38,546 bases of DNA. It comes from Sporosarcina sp. NCCP-2222 (GTDB lineage Bacteria > Bacillota > Bacilli > Bacillales_A > Planococcaceae). The DNA is taken from assembly GCF_023168145.1 (NCBI RefSeq), contig NZ_BQYK01000001.1, forward strand, positions 370,666 through 409,211, in the 5' to 3' direction. Shown here in pieces: positions 17,911 to 26,940 of this stretch. The notes under the pieces were generated by a model. It ran no database searches, was not told where the DNA came from, and worked only from the letters and a program-made list of their open reading frames with translations. Numbering within the stretch: the first letter of the stretch is position 1; the number at the start of each line of letters is the position of its first letter. The position numbers and the translations under genes were made by a program.

Positions 17911-18032
17911 GATTGGAGTGGAAGGCGGCGACTCCGGCGGGAACAGCGCGAGCTGAAGACCCTGGATTGAGCTTAGCGAAGGAAGCGGCTGAAGCCGTGC
18001 CCGCGGAAAGCGTCCGCCTGGAGCGGAAATCC
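17911..18032. repeat. GC-rich dispersed intergenic repeat of the Bacillaceae/Planococcaceae type
   Basis: About 120 bases, much richer in GC than its surroundings. It begins with GGAGTGGAAGGCGGCGACTC and ends with CCCGCGGAAAGCGTCCGCC then TGGAGCGGAAAT; the two ends are partly complementary. I recognise this as a family found in many copies in Bacillaceae and Planococcaceae genomes, often mis-called as a small ORF. The rest of 17720-18222 holds no gene I can support. Confidence 0.75.
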
Positions 18033-18222
18033 GGTTGTTTTGAAGAAATTCTGAAGAGTCTTATAAACTATAAATTTGTTATTCAACGAGCTTGCTGTGA
18101 TAAAAATGCCCATAAATTTCTAGACCATTCAGGATTACCTTATCATCCAGCACTTTACTATCCATTCATACCCTCCGTAGCGGTCGGTGCCTAGAAGGAG
18201 ATTGCTAGACAACTTCATGTAT

Positions 18223-18918
18223 TTACCTTAACAGCTCCAATCTTTCATTCAAGGCAGCCGCAAGTTCTGCAAAGCGTTTTTCCTCTTCCGTATTCAGATC
18301 CTCCCGATCCATCCAATCCTCTCCCTCTACCAAATCATACATATCTAACAAGGTAATTTCCGGAGCGGCAGGATTATGAAAAACGGACAGCATCGGTTCC
18401 GGACCGTCATCCCAGTTATAGTCGTTCACAATGGCATGTAAAATTTCCGGCGAGTTGATCCGTTCAATCGCCTCGCACATCTTGTCCTGCGACTCTTCAT
18501 AAAGAATCTCATCAACAATCTCCTGCTCCTCTTGTGTCAGAGTGAGGCGAATGGCTCCTTTCGTTTCCAGCAGAAGGTCCGCGAGCTTTTTATCGGTACG
18601 GGCGGCATTCCAAGCAGTCGCCAATATGCCTTGTGACGAGTCCAGCTTGGCTCCAGCTTCGATGAGCTTTACCAGAGCATCCACTTGCTTGAATTTCACA
18701 GCCTTCTTAAGAGGTGTGTCACCTAGTCTATCCTCTGCCTCAAGATCCGCTCCATGCTCGATCAATATCTCGATCGCCTGAACAGGCATGCGATTGGTCA
18801 AGAACAGCATTAGCGGCGTTCTTCCCCTTTCGTCCCGTTCGTTCACATCCAGTTCCGCTGCAGCCTTCCGTACGAGCAGAAGATCATCATTCTTCTTGCT
18901 TATTTCCTTCCAATTCAA
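18223..18918 (-). CDS. Ankyrin-repeat protein with DUF4274 domain
   Basis: 231 residues. Ankyrin repeats cover about residues 15-105 (VNERDERGRTPLMLFL, GADLEAEDRLGDTPLKKAV, GAKLDSSQG). The C-terminal part, ILHAIVNDYNWDDGPEPM and the following helices, matches DUF4274, a domain common in small proteins of toxin-immunity neighbourhoods. Cytosolic. The start is TTG at 18918, placed seven bases after AGGAGGA. It follows the zinc-cluster protein gene by about 30 bases, so the two are probably co-transcribed. Confidence 0.8.
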   Translation of the reverse strand: MNWKEISKKNDDLLLVRKAAAELDVNERDERGRTPLMLFLTNRMPVQAIEILIEHGADLEAEDRLGDTPLKKAVKFKQVDALVKLIEAGAKLDSSQGILATAWNAARTDKKLADLLLETKGAIRLTLTQEEQEIVDEILYEESQDKMCEAIERINSPEILHAIVNDYNWDDGPEPMLSVFHNPAAPEITLLDMYDLVEGEDWMDREDLNTEEEKRFAELAAALNERLELLR

Positions 18919-18951
18919 GCGTACTCCTCCTTAGTCCGATACTGGACCTAT

Positions 18952-20238
18952 TCAGCTTTGCTGATAGGTCGTTGCTGTCATCCTGTCTTCGGGACAGATG
19001 AAGAGATAAAGGATGCCCTCACCGTATTTATCAAAATCAGCATAATCGACCTGCCCGAGAAACTGCATTCTTCGTTCGCAGCAAGGACAAACCGGGTACT
19101 CTGCATCCTGCACCCAGCTTGGATGGCCGCCGATCTGCGAATCCAATTGTGACATCGTCCATTCTGCAGCATAATACTGCGATTGCGGCTCCTTGGAAAG
19201 GACGAGACGGGGTGAAAGTTCAATAGTGCTGTCTATGTCATCCATGTCCGGAAGATAATCGGGTTCCTCATTATAGCGGCTCCATACAGGCACGCCATTG
19301 CCCAACTCCATGTATATCGTGCTAAACGCCCCGCATAAGTCACAGGTTATCACTTGCAGCGTCTCCATCTGCAAGTCGAGATATCGCAGGGCCGGATGGG
19401 AGGCAGCTATGTCCACGAGCTTCGTTAACTTCCTATTGCACCATGGGCATGTTGAATCGCTTGTCTCCAAAAAATGGGCATGCTGTCCTTCAGTGAACTT
19501 ATCATTCCGCTCGTCTGCTTGCCTGATCGCGTAACATAATGGATTGACAAGATCGCGCCGCTCCCCATCCAGAGTAAGCTCCCACCCTCCGTCAAGTGCA
19601 TACGTTTCCGGTGGTACATATAATTGCTCCGTCCATGTGGGGGGTTGCATTTGCCATTCCCGGAACTGCTCGATGACCACTTCATCACCAATCCAGCCGA
19701 ATGCAAGGAGGAGATGATTCCGGTTGTCCTCGTCCCAGTTCACACGATTTATTAGCTGATCACGAATCTCTTGCGATGCGTCTTTAAAAAGAATCGGGTG
19801 ATGGAACAAGCCAAGCTGGATCAGCTCAGGCAAAGCATCTGCTATATTGTCATTCCGGTAGCATACTAGAGATAATAGAATATCTTCTGCTTCATCTTCA
19901 TTGTGATCAGCAAGGCATTCTATTGCGTAGTTCAGCATACGTGCCGCTTCTTGTTCTGATAAAGAGATGTACATCTGCTCTATGCGAACCGTATGAGGAA
20001 CATATTTAATAAGAGGATCATGCTTCTTCGGGGCATGCATCACCTTGAGAATCTCTACTGGATCGGTTAGCCCCTCATAGAGATTCACCGTTTTGCGGTT
20101 CTCCTCAATATACGCTTGCCGCTTTTTCCGTTCCTGCTCCTGATGGCACGGCATGCAAATACCGCCTGTCTTGGCTGCGGTGCCCGGCAGAATCGTTGCG
20201 CTGCAGCCTTCCGTCTGGCATGGAATTCGTTCCGTCAT
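18952..20238 (-). CDS. Multi-zinc-knuckle protein with DUF1963-like C-terminus
   Basis: 428 residues. Visible Cys clusters: C7/C12/C28/C31 (N-terminal zinc ribbon), C264/C267 with C299/C302, and C384/C386/C387 with C415. Between them are helical repeats (about 85-195), HEAT-like. The segment QIGGHPSWVQDAEYPVCPCC followed by LGQVDY and LYLFIC resembles the end of DUF1963/YwqG proteins. I find no catalytic motif. The ATG at 20238 has AGGGGGA upstream. It is first in a pair with the DUF4274-ankyrin gene. It may be an adaptor or immunity-type protein (inference). Confidence 0.7.
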   Translation of the reverse strand: MTERIPCQTEGCSATILPGTAAKTGGICMPCHQEQERKKRQAYIEENRKTVNLYEGLTDPVEILKVMHAPKKHDPLIKYVPHTVRIEQMYISLSEQEAARMLNYAIECLADHNEDEAEDILLSLVCYRNDNIADALPELIQLGLFHHPILFKDASQEIRDQLINRVNWDEDNRNHLLLAFGWIGDEVVIEQFREWQMQPPTWTEQLYVPPETYALDGGWELTLDGERRDLVNPLCYAIRQADERNDKFTEGQHAHFLETSDSTCPWCNRKLTKLVDIAASHPALRYLDLQMETLQVITCDLCGAFSTIYMELGNGVPVWSRYNEEPDYLPDMDDIDSTIELSPRLVLSKEPQSQYYAAEWTMSQLDSQIGGHPSWVQDAEYPVCPCCERRMQFLGQVDYADFDKYGEGILYLFICPEDRMTATTYQQS

Positions 20239-20306
20239 GGTTGATTTCCCCCTATTACTGAGTGATTTACAACTTCGAAAAGACTGCAGCCTGCATTCTC
20301 TCAGTG

Positions 20307-21230
20307 TTAAACTTCTCGCTTCTCATTTGGACTATAAATAATTCGCTGGTAATCCCAGTCTTTTGAATCCATATCCCCCAAGTACATCCGTTCATGTTCG
20401 GGAACAAGCTCATATTTTTCTTTTAAGCGGTCTCTATTGAAATCACTTGGATTGGCTAAATAGTGATAGTACGCTTCTCTGCAGATTTCTAACGTCGTTT
20501 TCTCCCCTTTTAACCGATTGTACATATCGGTCAATTCCTTCTGTTTTTCTTTCATATCTGCTGCAAGCATGACTGGTGAAAAATATACTTCTCCTAACTC
20601 CCCGATAATGACTTCCAACGAACCGGTGAATTCCGTGAAAAAGACTCCGCTCGTAAACAACTCGGCAACTTCATCGAACTGAAAGTACTTTTCAAAATCG
20701 GAATGATAGACTCCAACAAGCCCGTTTTTGTACACGACCATGTTCACTAAGTAGTTTTTTTCATTTTCCTTCATAAAAATAAATAACCCTTTTCCTTCAG
20801 CTGTCTCATAGAACATTTCACGCACAACATAGAAATCGACAGCCGTCGGTGAATGGACAATCTTTCTTCTTTCAGTTATCTCTTTTTGCGTTTTCGTTAT
20901 GGTAAATATATTTTCATATTCAGGATTGAGTTGTTTTACTTTATGTATCACATTTTCATAATAGGTTTCGTGATCGAACCGCCAATTCGCTGATTGGATC
21001 TTATAAGCGCCTAGTCCATGAATCGAAAGAGTCCTCCCCACAGGCACACTTGGCGTTAGCCAGCCGATGTCCAGTTTTTCTTTAAGCCCCTTTAAATCGA
21101 CTAGTTCCCAGCAATTCGCCATGCCATCTTCATACACATCCAGATTGACGAAGAAATATTGGCCTCCATTTTGGATGATGCCTGGCATAGTAGTTCCTTC
21201 AATTTCTTTTTTTCTTCGTATTTGCTGCAT
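20307..21230 (-). CDS. Uncharacterised cytosolic protein (possible DUF7638 type)
   Basis: 307 residues. The N-terminal segment MPGIIQNGGQYFFVNLDVYE and the later YLVNMVVYKNGLVGVYHSDF look like two copies of a related beta-strand unit (about 15-110 and 145-215), followed by a helical C-terminus. I recall such proteins under DUF7638 but am not sure. The start is ATG 21230, nine bases after GGAGGT; the ATG of MPGII is an alternative. No signal peptide or membrane segment. It lies in the same-strand run of small soluble genes. Confidence 0.65.
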   Translation of the reverse strand: MQQIRRKKEIEGTTMPGIIQNGGQYFFVNLDVYEDGMANCWELVDLKGLKEKLDIGWLTPSVPVGRTLSIHGLGAYKIQSANWRFDHETYYENVIHKVKQLNPEYENIFTITKTQKEITERRKIVHSPTAVDFYVVREMFYETAEGKGLFIFMKENEKNYLVNMVVYKNGLVGVYHSDFEKYFQFDEVAELFTSGVFFTEFTGSLEVIIGELGEVYFSPVMLAADMKEKQKELTDMYNRLKGEKTTLEICREAYYHYLANPSDFNRDRLKEKYELVPEHERMYLGDMDSKDWDYQRIIYSPNEKREV

Positions 21231-21279
21231 CCTGATTACACCTCCGAATGATTTCATTTTAAAAACAGCAGTTTCCGTT

Positions 21280-21702
21280 TCACTTTGTTAGTAAGCTCAT
21301 CTCTGATATGTAGCCATAAATAGTATATGTATCCTGATCGAGTCGATAGGGTATTGATAATTCCTTCAGTATTTTCCCAAAGTCATCTGCAATATCAACA
21401 ACTTCAGGCGATACCAGACGTCCTCGATGTTTCAAATACCTCGGCCGCACGCGGATCCATTCTACATTGTAAAACGGGTCAATGCCCTCTATCCAATCTC
21501 CCCAATACCACACATCCGACTCAAACTCTTCCGGGTACAATTGATCTTCCATTACATATTTGATCTGGTATGGCGGCGGAAATAACAATTCATTCAGCAC
21601 GGCATCCTGGAGTTCCCTCCACTTTGTATCATTCATGACGGAAGCTAGATTTCTGTCCGCAACGGCTTCCATTACTCTCATTTTGTGTTGATTCGGTACC
21701 AT
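21280..21702 (-). CDS. DUF6678-like protein
   Basis: 140 residues. The core WRELQDAVLNELLFPPPYQI, WYWGDWIEGIDPFYNVEWIR and PRYLKHRGRLVSPEVVDI matches the DUF6678 pattern as I know it; function unknown. ATG 21702 has GAGG six bases upstream; the frame reaches a TTG at 21735 without a ribosome binding site. It follows the 214-residue protein by about 45 bases in the same direction. Confidence 0.7.
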   Translation of the reverse strand: MVPNQHKMRVMEAVADRNLASVMNDTKWRELQDAVLNELLFPPPYQIKYVMEDQLYPEEFESDVWYWGDWIEGIDPFYNVEWIRVRPRYLKHRGRLVSPEVVDIADDFGKILKELSIPYRLDQDTYTIYGYISEMSLLTK

Positions 21703-21747
21703 ATGAGACCTCAGTTCAATCAGTATTTTTATCAATTATATATATCA

Positions 21748-22392
21748 TCAGGAACCGATATACAGCTTGTTCTCCGAGAAGACCGCTGAGTATCCATTTC
21801 TGTACAGTTCAAAATAAGGCGCGAACGGATCACCTTTCAATCCATATCGGTGCCATTGCAGATAATAGGAGATCCAGTAATCACACGCAATCGAGTAATA
21901 AGCCTCGTCGAGGATTTCAATCGGCTCATCGTAATCCTTCTGGTCACTGATGATGTCGAAAATCGTCTCATATAATTCAGGTTCGTATTGCTGGCGGATT
22001 TCATCGATTGTTCCTGATGGTACAATTTCAACATCTTCGATTCCAAGCAGATATCCCGCGGAAGACTCTTTCAGTAAATCCTGTAAGCCTTGAATCAAGC
22101 CCCTGCCATACTCCAGCAATCGCTCATCGGATACACGGCCAGCTTTGCCAGTAAAATATCCCGGTACGGTAGGTCCATTGAAATCCTCAGGATCTAGCAT
22201 TTTATAGATTTGGTAGATTCTCTGTAAATACGCATGCCCCTCTTCAAGAGGTGCAAAAGTAGCCTCTAGGTCTTTTCCGCCGGGCATAAACATTTGGAAA
22301 TACCCATAGAATTGTGCTTCCTCTATCTCCTCATCATCAAGCTCTTCATCCATCAACTGTAGCAGATAGTTTGCATACGATTGTTTATCCAT
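21748..22392 (-). CDS. Uncharacterised acidic cytosolic protein
   Basis: 214 residues, very acidic N-terminus (LMDEELDDEEIEEA), aromatic-rich C-terminus (SIACDYWISYYLQWHRYGLK). I do not recognise the family. ATG 22392 with GGGAG seven bases upstream, only four bases after the stop of the CPCC gene, so the two are coupled. The frame extends upstream inside the CPCC gene, which argues against the longer start. The composition (small, acidic, soluble) is typical of immunity proteins, but that is inference only. Confidence 0.65.
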   Translation of the reverse strand: MDKQSYANYLLQLMDEELDDEEIEEAQFYGYFQMFMPGGKDLEATFAPLEEGHAYLQRIYQIYKMLDPEDFNGPTVPGYFTGKAGRVSDERLLEYGRGLIQGLQDLLKESSAGYLLGIEDVEIVPSGTIDEIRQQYEPELYETIFDIISDQKDYDEPIEILDEAYYSIACDYWISYYLQWHRYGLKGDPFAPYFELYRNGYSAVFSENKLYIGS

Positions 22393-22396
22393 AGGA

Positions 22397-23044
22397 TCAC
22401 TCCCTTGAATCATTATCAGCCTTGCTGTAGATTTCAAATCTGTCGGGCGCGACAAATGTAGTTTCTTGTTCTGAACAAGCCCCGTATTTTTCAAAGTTCT
22501 TTCTGCCTTCTGATAAGGTCATATGATTGGGTCCGCTATAGCGGATTGGGTCATCGTTGCCGTCATCTTCCCAGAAGCAGACGGAACAAATATCATATTC
22601 CCCTCGCTCTGCCAAGGTTTCATAAGTACAGCAAGGACAAGGCAGTAATTTTTCTACATGGCCTTCCACCTTAATATTGCCTCCTACTATTTTTGAAACA
22701 CGTTTAGCTAAATATTCGTTAGGATGGCCATAGAAGCTACCTTCAGCATTTATAATTAACAATTCATCATAACGGGAGTCCATTACATCATTTGTGGGTT
22801 CATCTGAGTTCAACAATTCTTGCTGCAGCGACTTGGAGAGAACATGAAATTCAGGGTCCTGTTCATCGATTCCCCAAGCGTTCCATAGCATTCCCTCACG
22901 TTCATCCCTCGTTAGTTTCGCGATATCCTCTTTCAGGATGATTTGTATAGCTTCCTTCCGTAACACCGTATCCCTCCGTTCTATCGTTTCCTCCGGCAAA
23001 TCCATTATTTCATACCGGAATGCCGTAGTACCGCTTGTAGTCAT
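22397..23044 (-). CDS. CPCC-family cysteine-rich protein
   Basis: 215 residues: a helical N-terminal part (about 1-100) and a C-terminal Cys-rich CPCC domain with C136/C138/C139 and C153/C156, the WEDDG motif and SGPNHMTLSEGRKNFEKYGA. The domain probably binds zinc; its function is not established, and it is frequent in toxin-immunity regions. The start at ATG 23044 has AAGGTG upstream and overlaps the preceding gene's end by about 35 bases. An alternative ATG 39 bases downstream would reduce that overlap but has no clear ribosome binding site. Confidence 0.8.
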   Translation of the reverse strand: MTTSGTTAFRYEIMDLPEETIERRDTVLRKEAIQIILKEDIAKLTRDEREGMLWNAWGIDEQDPEFHVLSKSLQQELLNSDEPTNDVMDSRYDELLIINAEGSFYGHPNEYLAKRVSKIVGGNIKVEGHVEKLLPCPCCTYETLAERGEYDICSVCFWEDDGNDDPIRYSGPNHMTLSEGRKNFEKYGACSEQETTFVAPDRFEIYSKADNDSRE

Positions 23045-23426
23045 TCATTATTTCACCTTTAGAAAAACTGGCAAAATCGGTTTCTTCATGGTTCATAAGA
23101 TAATCCATTGTCTCAACTGCTTCTTCACTTGCTGCAGTCAGCAGATAATCGAGGGTAGCGTCATATTCTGCGCCGCATAGGAGCTGGACATCAATATAGC
23201 AGCTTGTATCAAAGTTTTTTTGCTTTGCTTCCCAGATGAGCAGACTGTCTTCCACCGCTCCGATTGAAAATAACATGATGCAGAGTGTTTTCAAGTAGTC
23301 ATTGTCTTCGGCATCTTTATTATCAATTTCTTCTCTCAACAGAGTTCTTATGTTCTCACTATAAATCCTATCCGGCTCTAAGCCGTATTGGTCTAGAACC
23401 GTTTCTTCTTTATTCAATTCATTCAC
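23010..23426 (-). CDS. Uncharacterised small helical protein
   Basis: 138 residues, soluble, helical, with the segment LCIMLFSIGAVEDSLLIWEA and an acidic N-terminus. Family not recognised. It is followed by and overlaps the CPCC gene, and together with the 214-residue and DUF6678-like genes forms one tight minus-strand operon. The ATG at 23426 has GGAAAGAG upstream. Confidence 0.65.
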   Translation of the reverse strand: MNELNKEETVLDQYGLEPDRIYSENIRTLLREEIDNKDAEDNDYLKTLCIMLFSIGAVEDSLLIWEAKQKNFDTSCYIDVQLLCGAEYDATLDYLLTAASEEAVETMDYLMNHEETDFASFSKGEIMNDYKRYYGIPV

Positions 23427-23526
23427 TCTTTCCAGTTTATAGTATAGAAATCCCTGACCTTACTTCGGGGTGTGTGTTTATCAGATCGTGCTTCCTTCCA
23501 TTTTATACGATAATCGAAATTAATAA

Positions 23527-23555
23527 AAAGGGCAGCCCTAATTGGGTTGCCCTTT
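23527..23555 (-). terminator. Terminator of the VanZ-like gene
   Basis: 12-bp stem 23527-23538 / 23544-23555 (AAAGGGCAGCCC with GGGTTGCCCTTT, one G-U pair), followed on the minus strand by TTATTAATTTC. Confidence 0.75.
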
Positions 23556-23605
23556 GGATATATCATTTATTTATGGCCTGATGGCTTACTTATGCCCATT
23601 GCTGT

Positions 23606-24994
23606 CTAGATTCCCGGAATTAATATTGTCATTTCCGTTCCATCAACCGTACTATAAAAAGCATAAACTGGCTGGTAATAGCCTTTTGAATCTAAATAAT
23701 AGCTTACCTCCACTTTATGAATCGTTATGTTACCTATCTTCTTATTGTCGTAGTAATAGTTAAACTTCCCATTTACAATATCCTCATATGCTTCTTGTTC
23801 GCTTTTTATTTGAACATCCCTTACCTTCTTATAGGTAACTAATTGATTGTCAATTCCTTTGACCGTATCATCACTGTAATATTTTGCGACCAATAAACCG
23901 TCAATTAATTGATTCTGTATTTCTTTTTTATCGACTGTCCACTCAAACACACCTGTATCTAGTTTCTTGAAACTGGAATCTTCCGGGATTTCAACACCGA
24001 ATACTGTTAACTGTTGCTGCACTGCTTCTTTATCTACATCTTTCGGCTCGACATCCCCATTATGGCTTGAGAAATCCAAGAAATCATAACTGCCATCCAA
24101 GAATTCGAATGACAGGTTATAGGAATTTTCCCCATACACCCGATACACACCTAAATCCGGATAAGATATATCCTCCATATTCGACGGATCAACATTTATT
24201 CTTTTAAAAAAGTCTACAACAAATTCGTCTGCTTCCTTCTTTGTAAAGCTAGGTGCTTTATAAATGGGAACTGAAAATCTTTTATCATTGAGCTTTATCT
24301 CTACTGTTTTAGCAGCCTCTGTCATATCTGTTTTGTGAATTGGCCTGATGGAAAGATTCCCGAACTCCTTGACATGATAATAGAAAAACATGCTTCCAAA
24401 TACGATTCCTGTTAAGAGCAACGGTGAAAAGTAGAGAAAGGAATGCTTTATTTTCTTAGCTTTCATTGTTAGTAAGCCCATGATGATGCCGTACCCAATA
24501 ATAGACCCTACTAGATTATTGAATAAATCATCCAGCTCAAATATACCGTATCCTGTGACTAACTGAGCACACTCAATGAATAGGGTGAATAACGCAGCCA
24601 TGCCGATGGTCCATACAGGTTTTTGAAAACGTGAATGCAATAACGGAAAAAGAAATCCAAAAGGGACAAACATAAATATATTTAAAAGCACAAACTGCCA
24701 GTTCCTCACATTAAAGTTATACCAGGCCTCTCTGTACGATGAAAACAAAGATAGTTCCATCTTGCCCTGGAAATTAGATCCCCTATTTAAAAAAGTAACG
24801 CCAATAACCATAATGACATAACAAATAAACAAACCTACTAGGAGCAGCCGTCTCTTTGAAAGTCTTTTCTTCCCACCAAAAACCTTTTTATTCACAAAAT
24901 ATATGAGAAAAAAAATAATCGCTAATCCAAGTACAGCTAGTACTGCAAGCAAAAAGTATTTTTCAACTGAGCCAATTATTTCTTGTAACCTCAT
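23606..24994 (-). CDS. VanZ-like membrane protein with large extracytoplasmic domain
   Basis: 462 residues. Five or so membrane segments in the first 215 residues carry the VanZ signature: LLNIFMFVPFGFLFPLL, LFIECAQLVTG and ELDDLFNNLVGSIIGYG. After the last TM (about 190-210) a 250-residue outer domain follows, with no recognised motif. VanZ in enterococci lowers teicoplanin susceptibility, but most chromosomal VanZ-like proteins have no proven function. The ATG at 24994 has AAAGGGG upstream. It is probably monocistronic, with its own terminator. Confidence 0.85.
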   Translation of the reverse strand: MRLQEIIGSVEKYFLLAVLAVLGLAIIFFLIYFVNKKVFGGKKRLSKRRLLLVGLFICYVIMVIGVTFLNRGSNFQGKMELSLFSSYREAWYNFNVRNWQFVLLNIFMFVPFGFLFPLLHSRFQKPVWTIGMAALFTLFIECAQLVTGYGIFELDDLFNNLVGSIIGYGIIMGLLTMKAKKIKHSFLYFSPLLLTGIVFGSMFFYYHVKEFGNLSIRPIHKTDMTEAAKTVEIKLNDKRFSVPIYKAPSFTKKEADEFVVDFFKRINVDPSNMEDISYPDLGVYRVYGENSYNLSFEFLDGSYDFLDFSSHNGDVEPKDVDKEAVQQQLTVFGVEIPEDSSFKKLDTGVFEWTVDKKEIQNQLIDGLLVAKYYSDDTVKGIDNQLVTYKKVRDVQIKSEQEAYEDIVNGKFNYYYDNKKIGNITIHKVEVSYYLDSKGYYQPVYAFYSTVDGTEMTILIPGI

Positions 24995-25264
24995 TTTCTA
25001 CCCCTTTATAAAACCGATTTTATCGTTAATAACTTCAAGAACAGTATTCATTCATGTACCTTATCAATGGAACTTCCGTTATGTAGTTGAATTTAAAACC
25101 TTGGACACACGCAACATTTCTCTCCATATTTCCTCCCGCTTTTTAAATAGTTTTCGTATAACTATTATGATACCATTGATCTGGACTGAAATATATTTCC
25201 ATATTAGGAAACCCAATAATTTATTTATATTTAGTAGACGATAAGGTTGCCAATAACGAAAAGA
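24995..25264. other. Intergenic region without recognisable gene
   Basis: AT-rich sequence upstream of the VanZ-like gene. It presumably holds that gene's promoter, but I could not identify a convincing pair of hexamers. Confidence 0.4.
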
Positions 25265-25286
25265 CCACTGATAACAATATCAGTGG
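25258..25286 (-). terminator. Probable terminator of the 25380-25688 gene
   Basis: Perfect 9-bp stem CCACTGATA (25265-25273) / TATCAGTGG (25278-25286), followed on the minus strand by TCTTTTCGTT. It lies about 95 bases past the stop. Confidence 0.55.
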
Positions 25287-25379
25287 CCAGAAGCCTTACA
25301 AAGGTTGTTTATATATTTGCCTTATATAACCTGTTATCTCTCCATTTCCAACAGATAAACCTGGACTCGTACATATTTA

Positions 25380-25688
25380 TTAGACAAACCCATCCTCCGG
25401 TTCACCGACTTCAAATCCCAATGCTTCTGTCGCTTCCCGTTTAAATCTCTTGATCCACGAACTCCACTCACGATCACTCATCTCCGCATAAAATGACAAT
25501 CCGCTTGGTTCAACGGATGCCATGATAAACACTTCATCTTCTTCCTGTCCGAACCAATAGGGGATTCCATTAGTATAGCCAATCCAGCTTGGCATCCTCT
25601 CGTATATCGCGGCTACCTTAGCCCATACTTCATCCGGCATGTAATACCAGATATTTAGATTGCACTTTTGCGAATGTATCTCACTCAT
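25380..25688 (-). CDS. Small uncharacterised protein (immunity-like)
   Basis: 102 residues, soluble, tryptophan-rich (NIWYYMPDEVWAKV, IPYWFGQEEDEV, SDREWSSWIKRFKREA) and ending GEPEDGFV. I recall related sequences as hypothetical proteins in Bacillales but cannot name a family. I use ATG 25688, six bases after AGGAGGGG; a longer frame to 25718 lacks a ribosome binding site. An orphan immunity role is inference from the neighbourhood. Confidence 0.65.
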   Translation of the reverse strand: MSEIHSQKCNLNIWYYMPDEVWAKVAAIYERMPSWIGYTNGIPYWFGQEEDEVFIMASVEPSGLSFYAEMSDREWSSWIKRFKREATEALGFEVGEPEDGFV

Positions 25689-25800
25689 TGGTTCCCCTCC
25701 TTTGCTTGATAAACCCATCTGTAACGAACGCCTTTACCAAAACACAAGGAAAAGCTATGTTTCCCCCGTATGTTGCTTTCGAAAAACTCAGTCGAAAAGT

Positions 25801-26214
25801 TTACGTTACCTGCTCCCTGTCCAGTAATTCTTCGAGCCTCGCCAGTATCTTTGTGACATGTCCGTTTAGAATGACGCCATCGAACAATCCCTCCATAAAT
25901 CGATCGCCTCGTATATAGCTTGTCATCAATTTCCGAAGAGTCTCTACATCCGCTTTCATTACCTGCTCTTCTATATCGTTCTTGATATCCTTATAAATTT
26001 CATTTTGGTCCAACCAGCTCTTCCAATCAAACAAGATGAGAAATCCTGTTGCAGACAATTCATCCTGGAATTCATATACTTCTTCACGTTCGAGCATATT
26101 CCGTTTTCCCTCTTCGCTTTCTATCGCATCTAGTCTTTGGAAGAAATCGAGAAAGGTGACGAGCTTATGTAGTTCTTCTGGTTTTATTTCTGCAATTGGT
26201 TTGATTATCTTCAC
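25801..26214 (-). CDS. DUF6508-like protein
   Basis: 137 residues. The C-terminal block LMTSYIRGDRFMEGLFDGVI followed by a GHVTKILARLEE helix matches the DUF6508 pattern; function unknown. Start uncertain: the only in-frame candidate is GTG 26214, directly abutting a GAG sequence, eight bases after the stop of the preceding gene, so reinitiation may be used. It forms an operon with the 159-residue gene. Confidence 0.65.
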   Translation of the reverse strand: MKIIKPIAEIKPEELHKLVTFLDFFQRLDAIESEEGKRNMLEREEVYEFQDELSATGFLILFDWKSWLDQNEIYKDIKNDIEEQVMKADVETLRKLMTSYIRGDRFMEGLFDGVILNGHVTKILARLEELLDREQVT

Positions 26215-26222
26215 CTCAAGTT

Positions 26223-26702
26223 TTATAGCATCTTTTTCAGATGATACTCCTTTAATTTCGCTTCAATGAAAGCCCAAGCACTTGTTACATCCTTGAATAC
26301 CCAGCCGATTTCCTCTATTTTTTCAGTCCCCCACGGCCCGACAATCAGCGTCCGAACAGCTTCCTCAGAATTTTTTCCGACGAGTACGGCAACAGGAAAT
26401 GGCCGATCCCTGTACTTATCGCTTCCAATATAAAATACATCTTCCAGTTGATCGCCCCACTCATAGGACAAATCACGCAAATCGATGAGTAATCCACGCG
26501 GGTTCCACGCTTCTAAAACGGCTTCACCAATGGCACGCATAAAACGCGCATCTGAATTGCCTTGCGAACCAAATCGATACTCCCCTATAAACTTGAGTAT
26601 CATGATATCGCAATAATCCACTTCACTCGATTTGCCAATATGGACCTCGTAAGTAAGGTCACTCAAGTCTTCCAACCTTTTTTGTGTCACAGCTATATTC
26701 AT
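26223..26702 (-). CDS. Uncharacterised protein with STAS-like pattern
   Basis: 159 residues. The alternation of a strand (DYCDIMILKFIG), a helix (FMRAIGEAVLEAW), a buried strand (RGLLIDLRDLSYEWGD) and later PVAVLVG / TLIVGPWG recalls SpoIIAA-like STAS folds. This is inference from the pattern; no active serine motif is clear. The ATG at 26702 has GGAGGAG upstream. It is followed by the DUF6508-like gene. Confidence 0.65.
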   Translation of the reverse strand: MNIAVTQKRLEDLSDLTYEVHIGKSSEVDYCDIMILKFIGEYRFGSQGNSDARFMRAIGEAVLEAWNPRGLLIDLRDLSYEWGDQLEDVFYIGSDKYRDRPFPVAVLVGKNSEEAVRTLIVGPWGTEKIEEIGWVFKDVTSAWAFIEAKLKEYHLKKML

Positions 26703-26730
26703 GGGCTCCTCCGAATCCTAATGGACGTGT

Positions 26731-26919
26731 TTATCGTAATTTCTTTTTTAATCTCTCGATCGCTTTACTCAACTCGGTTTTATTACTCGCGTCCTTTATC
26801 CACCTCGGAAGCCGGCTCGCTAAACTTTGGTTGCTATTTGGGATTCTGCTTCTTAGTTTCGATGTAGCGTAACTCTCCAAGAACAGTAAATGTTCCTTTA
26901 AAGGCCCATAACTCTTCAT
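26731..26919 (-). CDS. Possible small basic protein or gene remnant
   Basis: 62 codons, basic and helical (LPRWIKDASNKTELSKAIERLK-like end). No ribosome binding site is visible before the ATG at 26919; the frame stays open five more codons to a TGA. It could be the 3' end of a lost gene. Weakly supported. Confidence 0.25.
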   Translation of the reverse strand: MKSYGPLKEHLLFLESYATSKLRSRIPNSNQSLASRLPRWIKDASNKTELSKAIERLKKKLR

Positions 26920-26940
26920 CGCAGCAAGGGGTTCTCAGCA

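Noticed and set aside
17904..18194. 96-codon plus-strand frame
   Set aside because: Its first half is translation of the GC-rich dispersed repeat; no ribosome binding site and no conserved protein look beyond the repeat.
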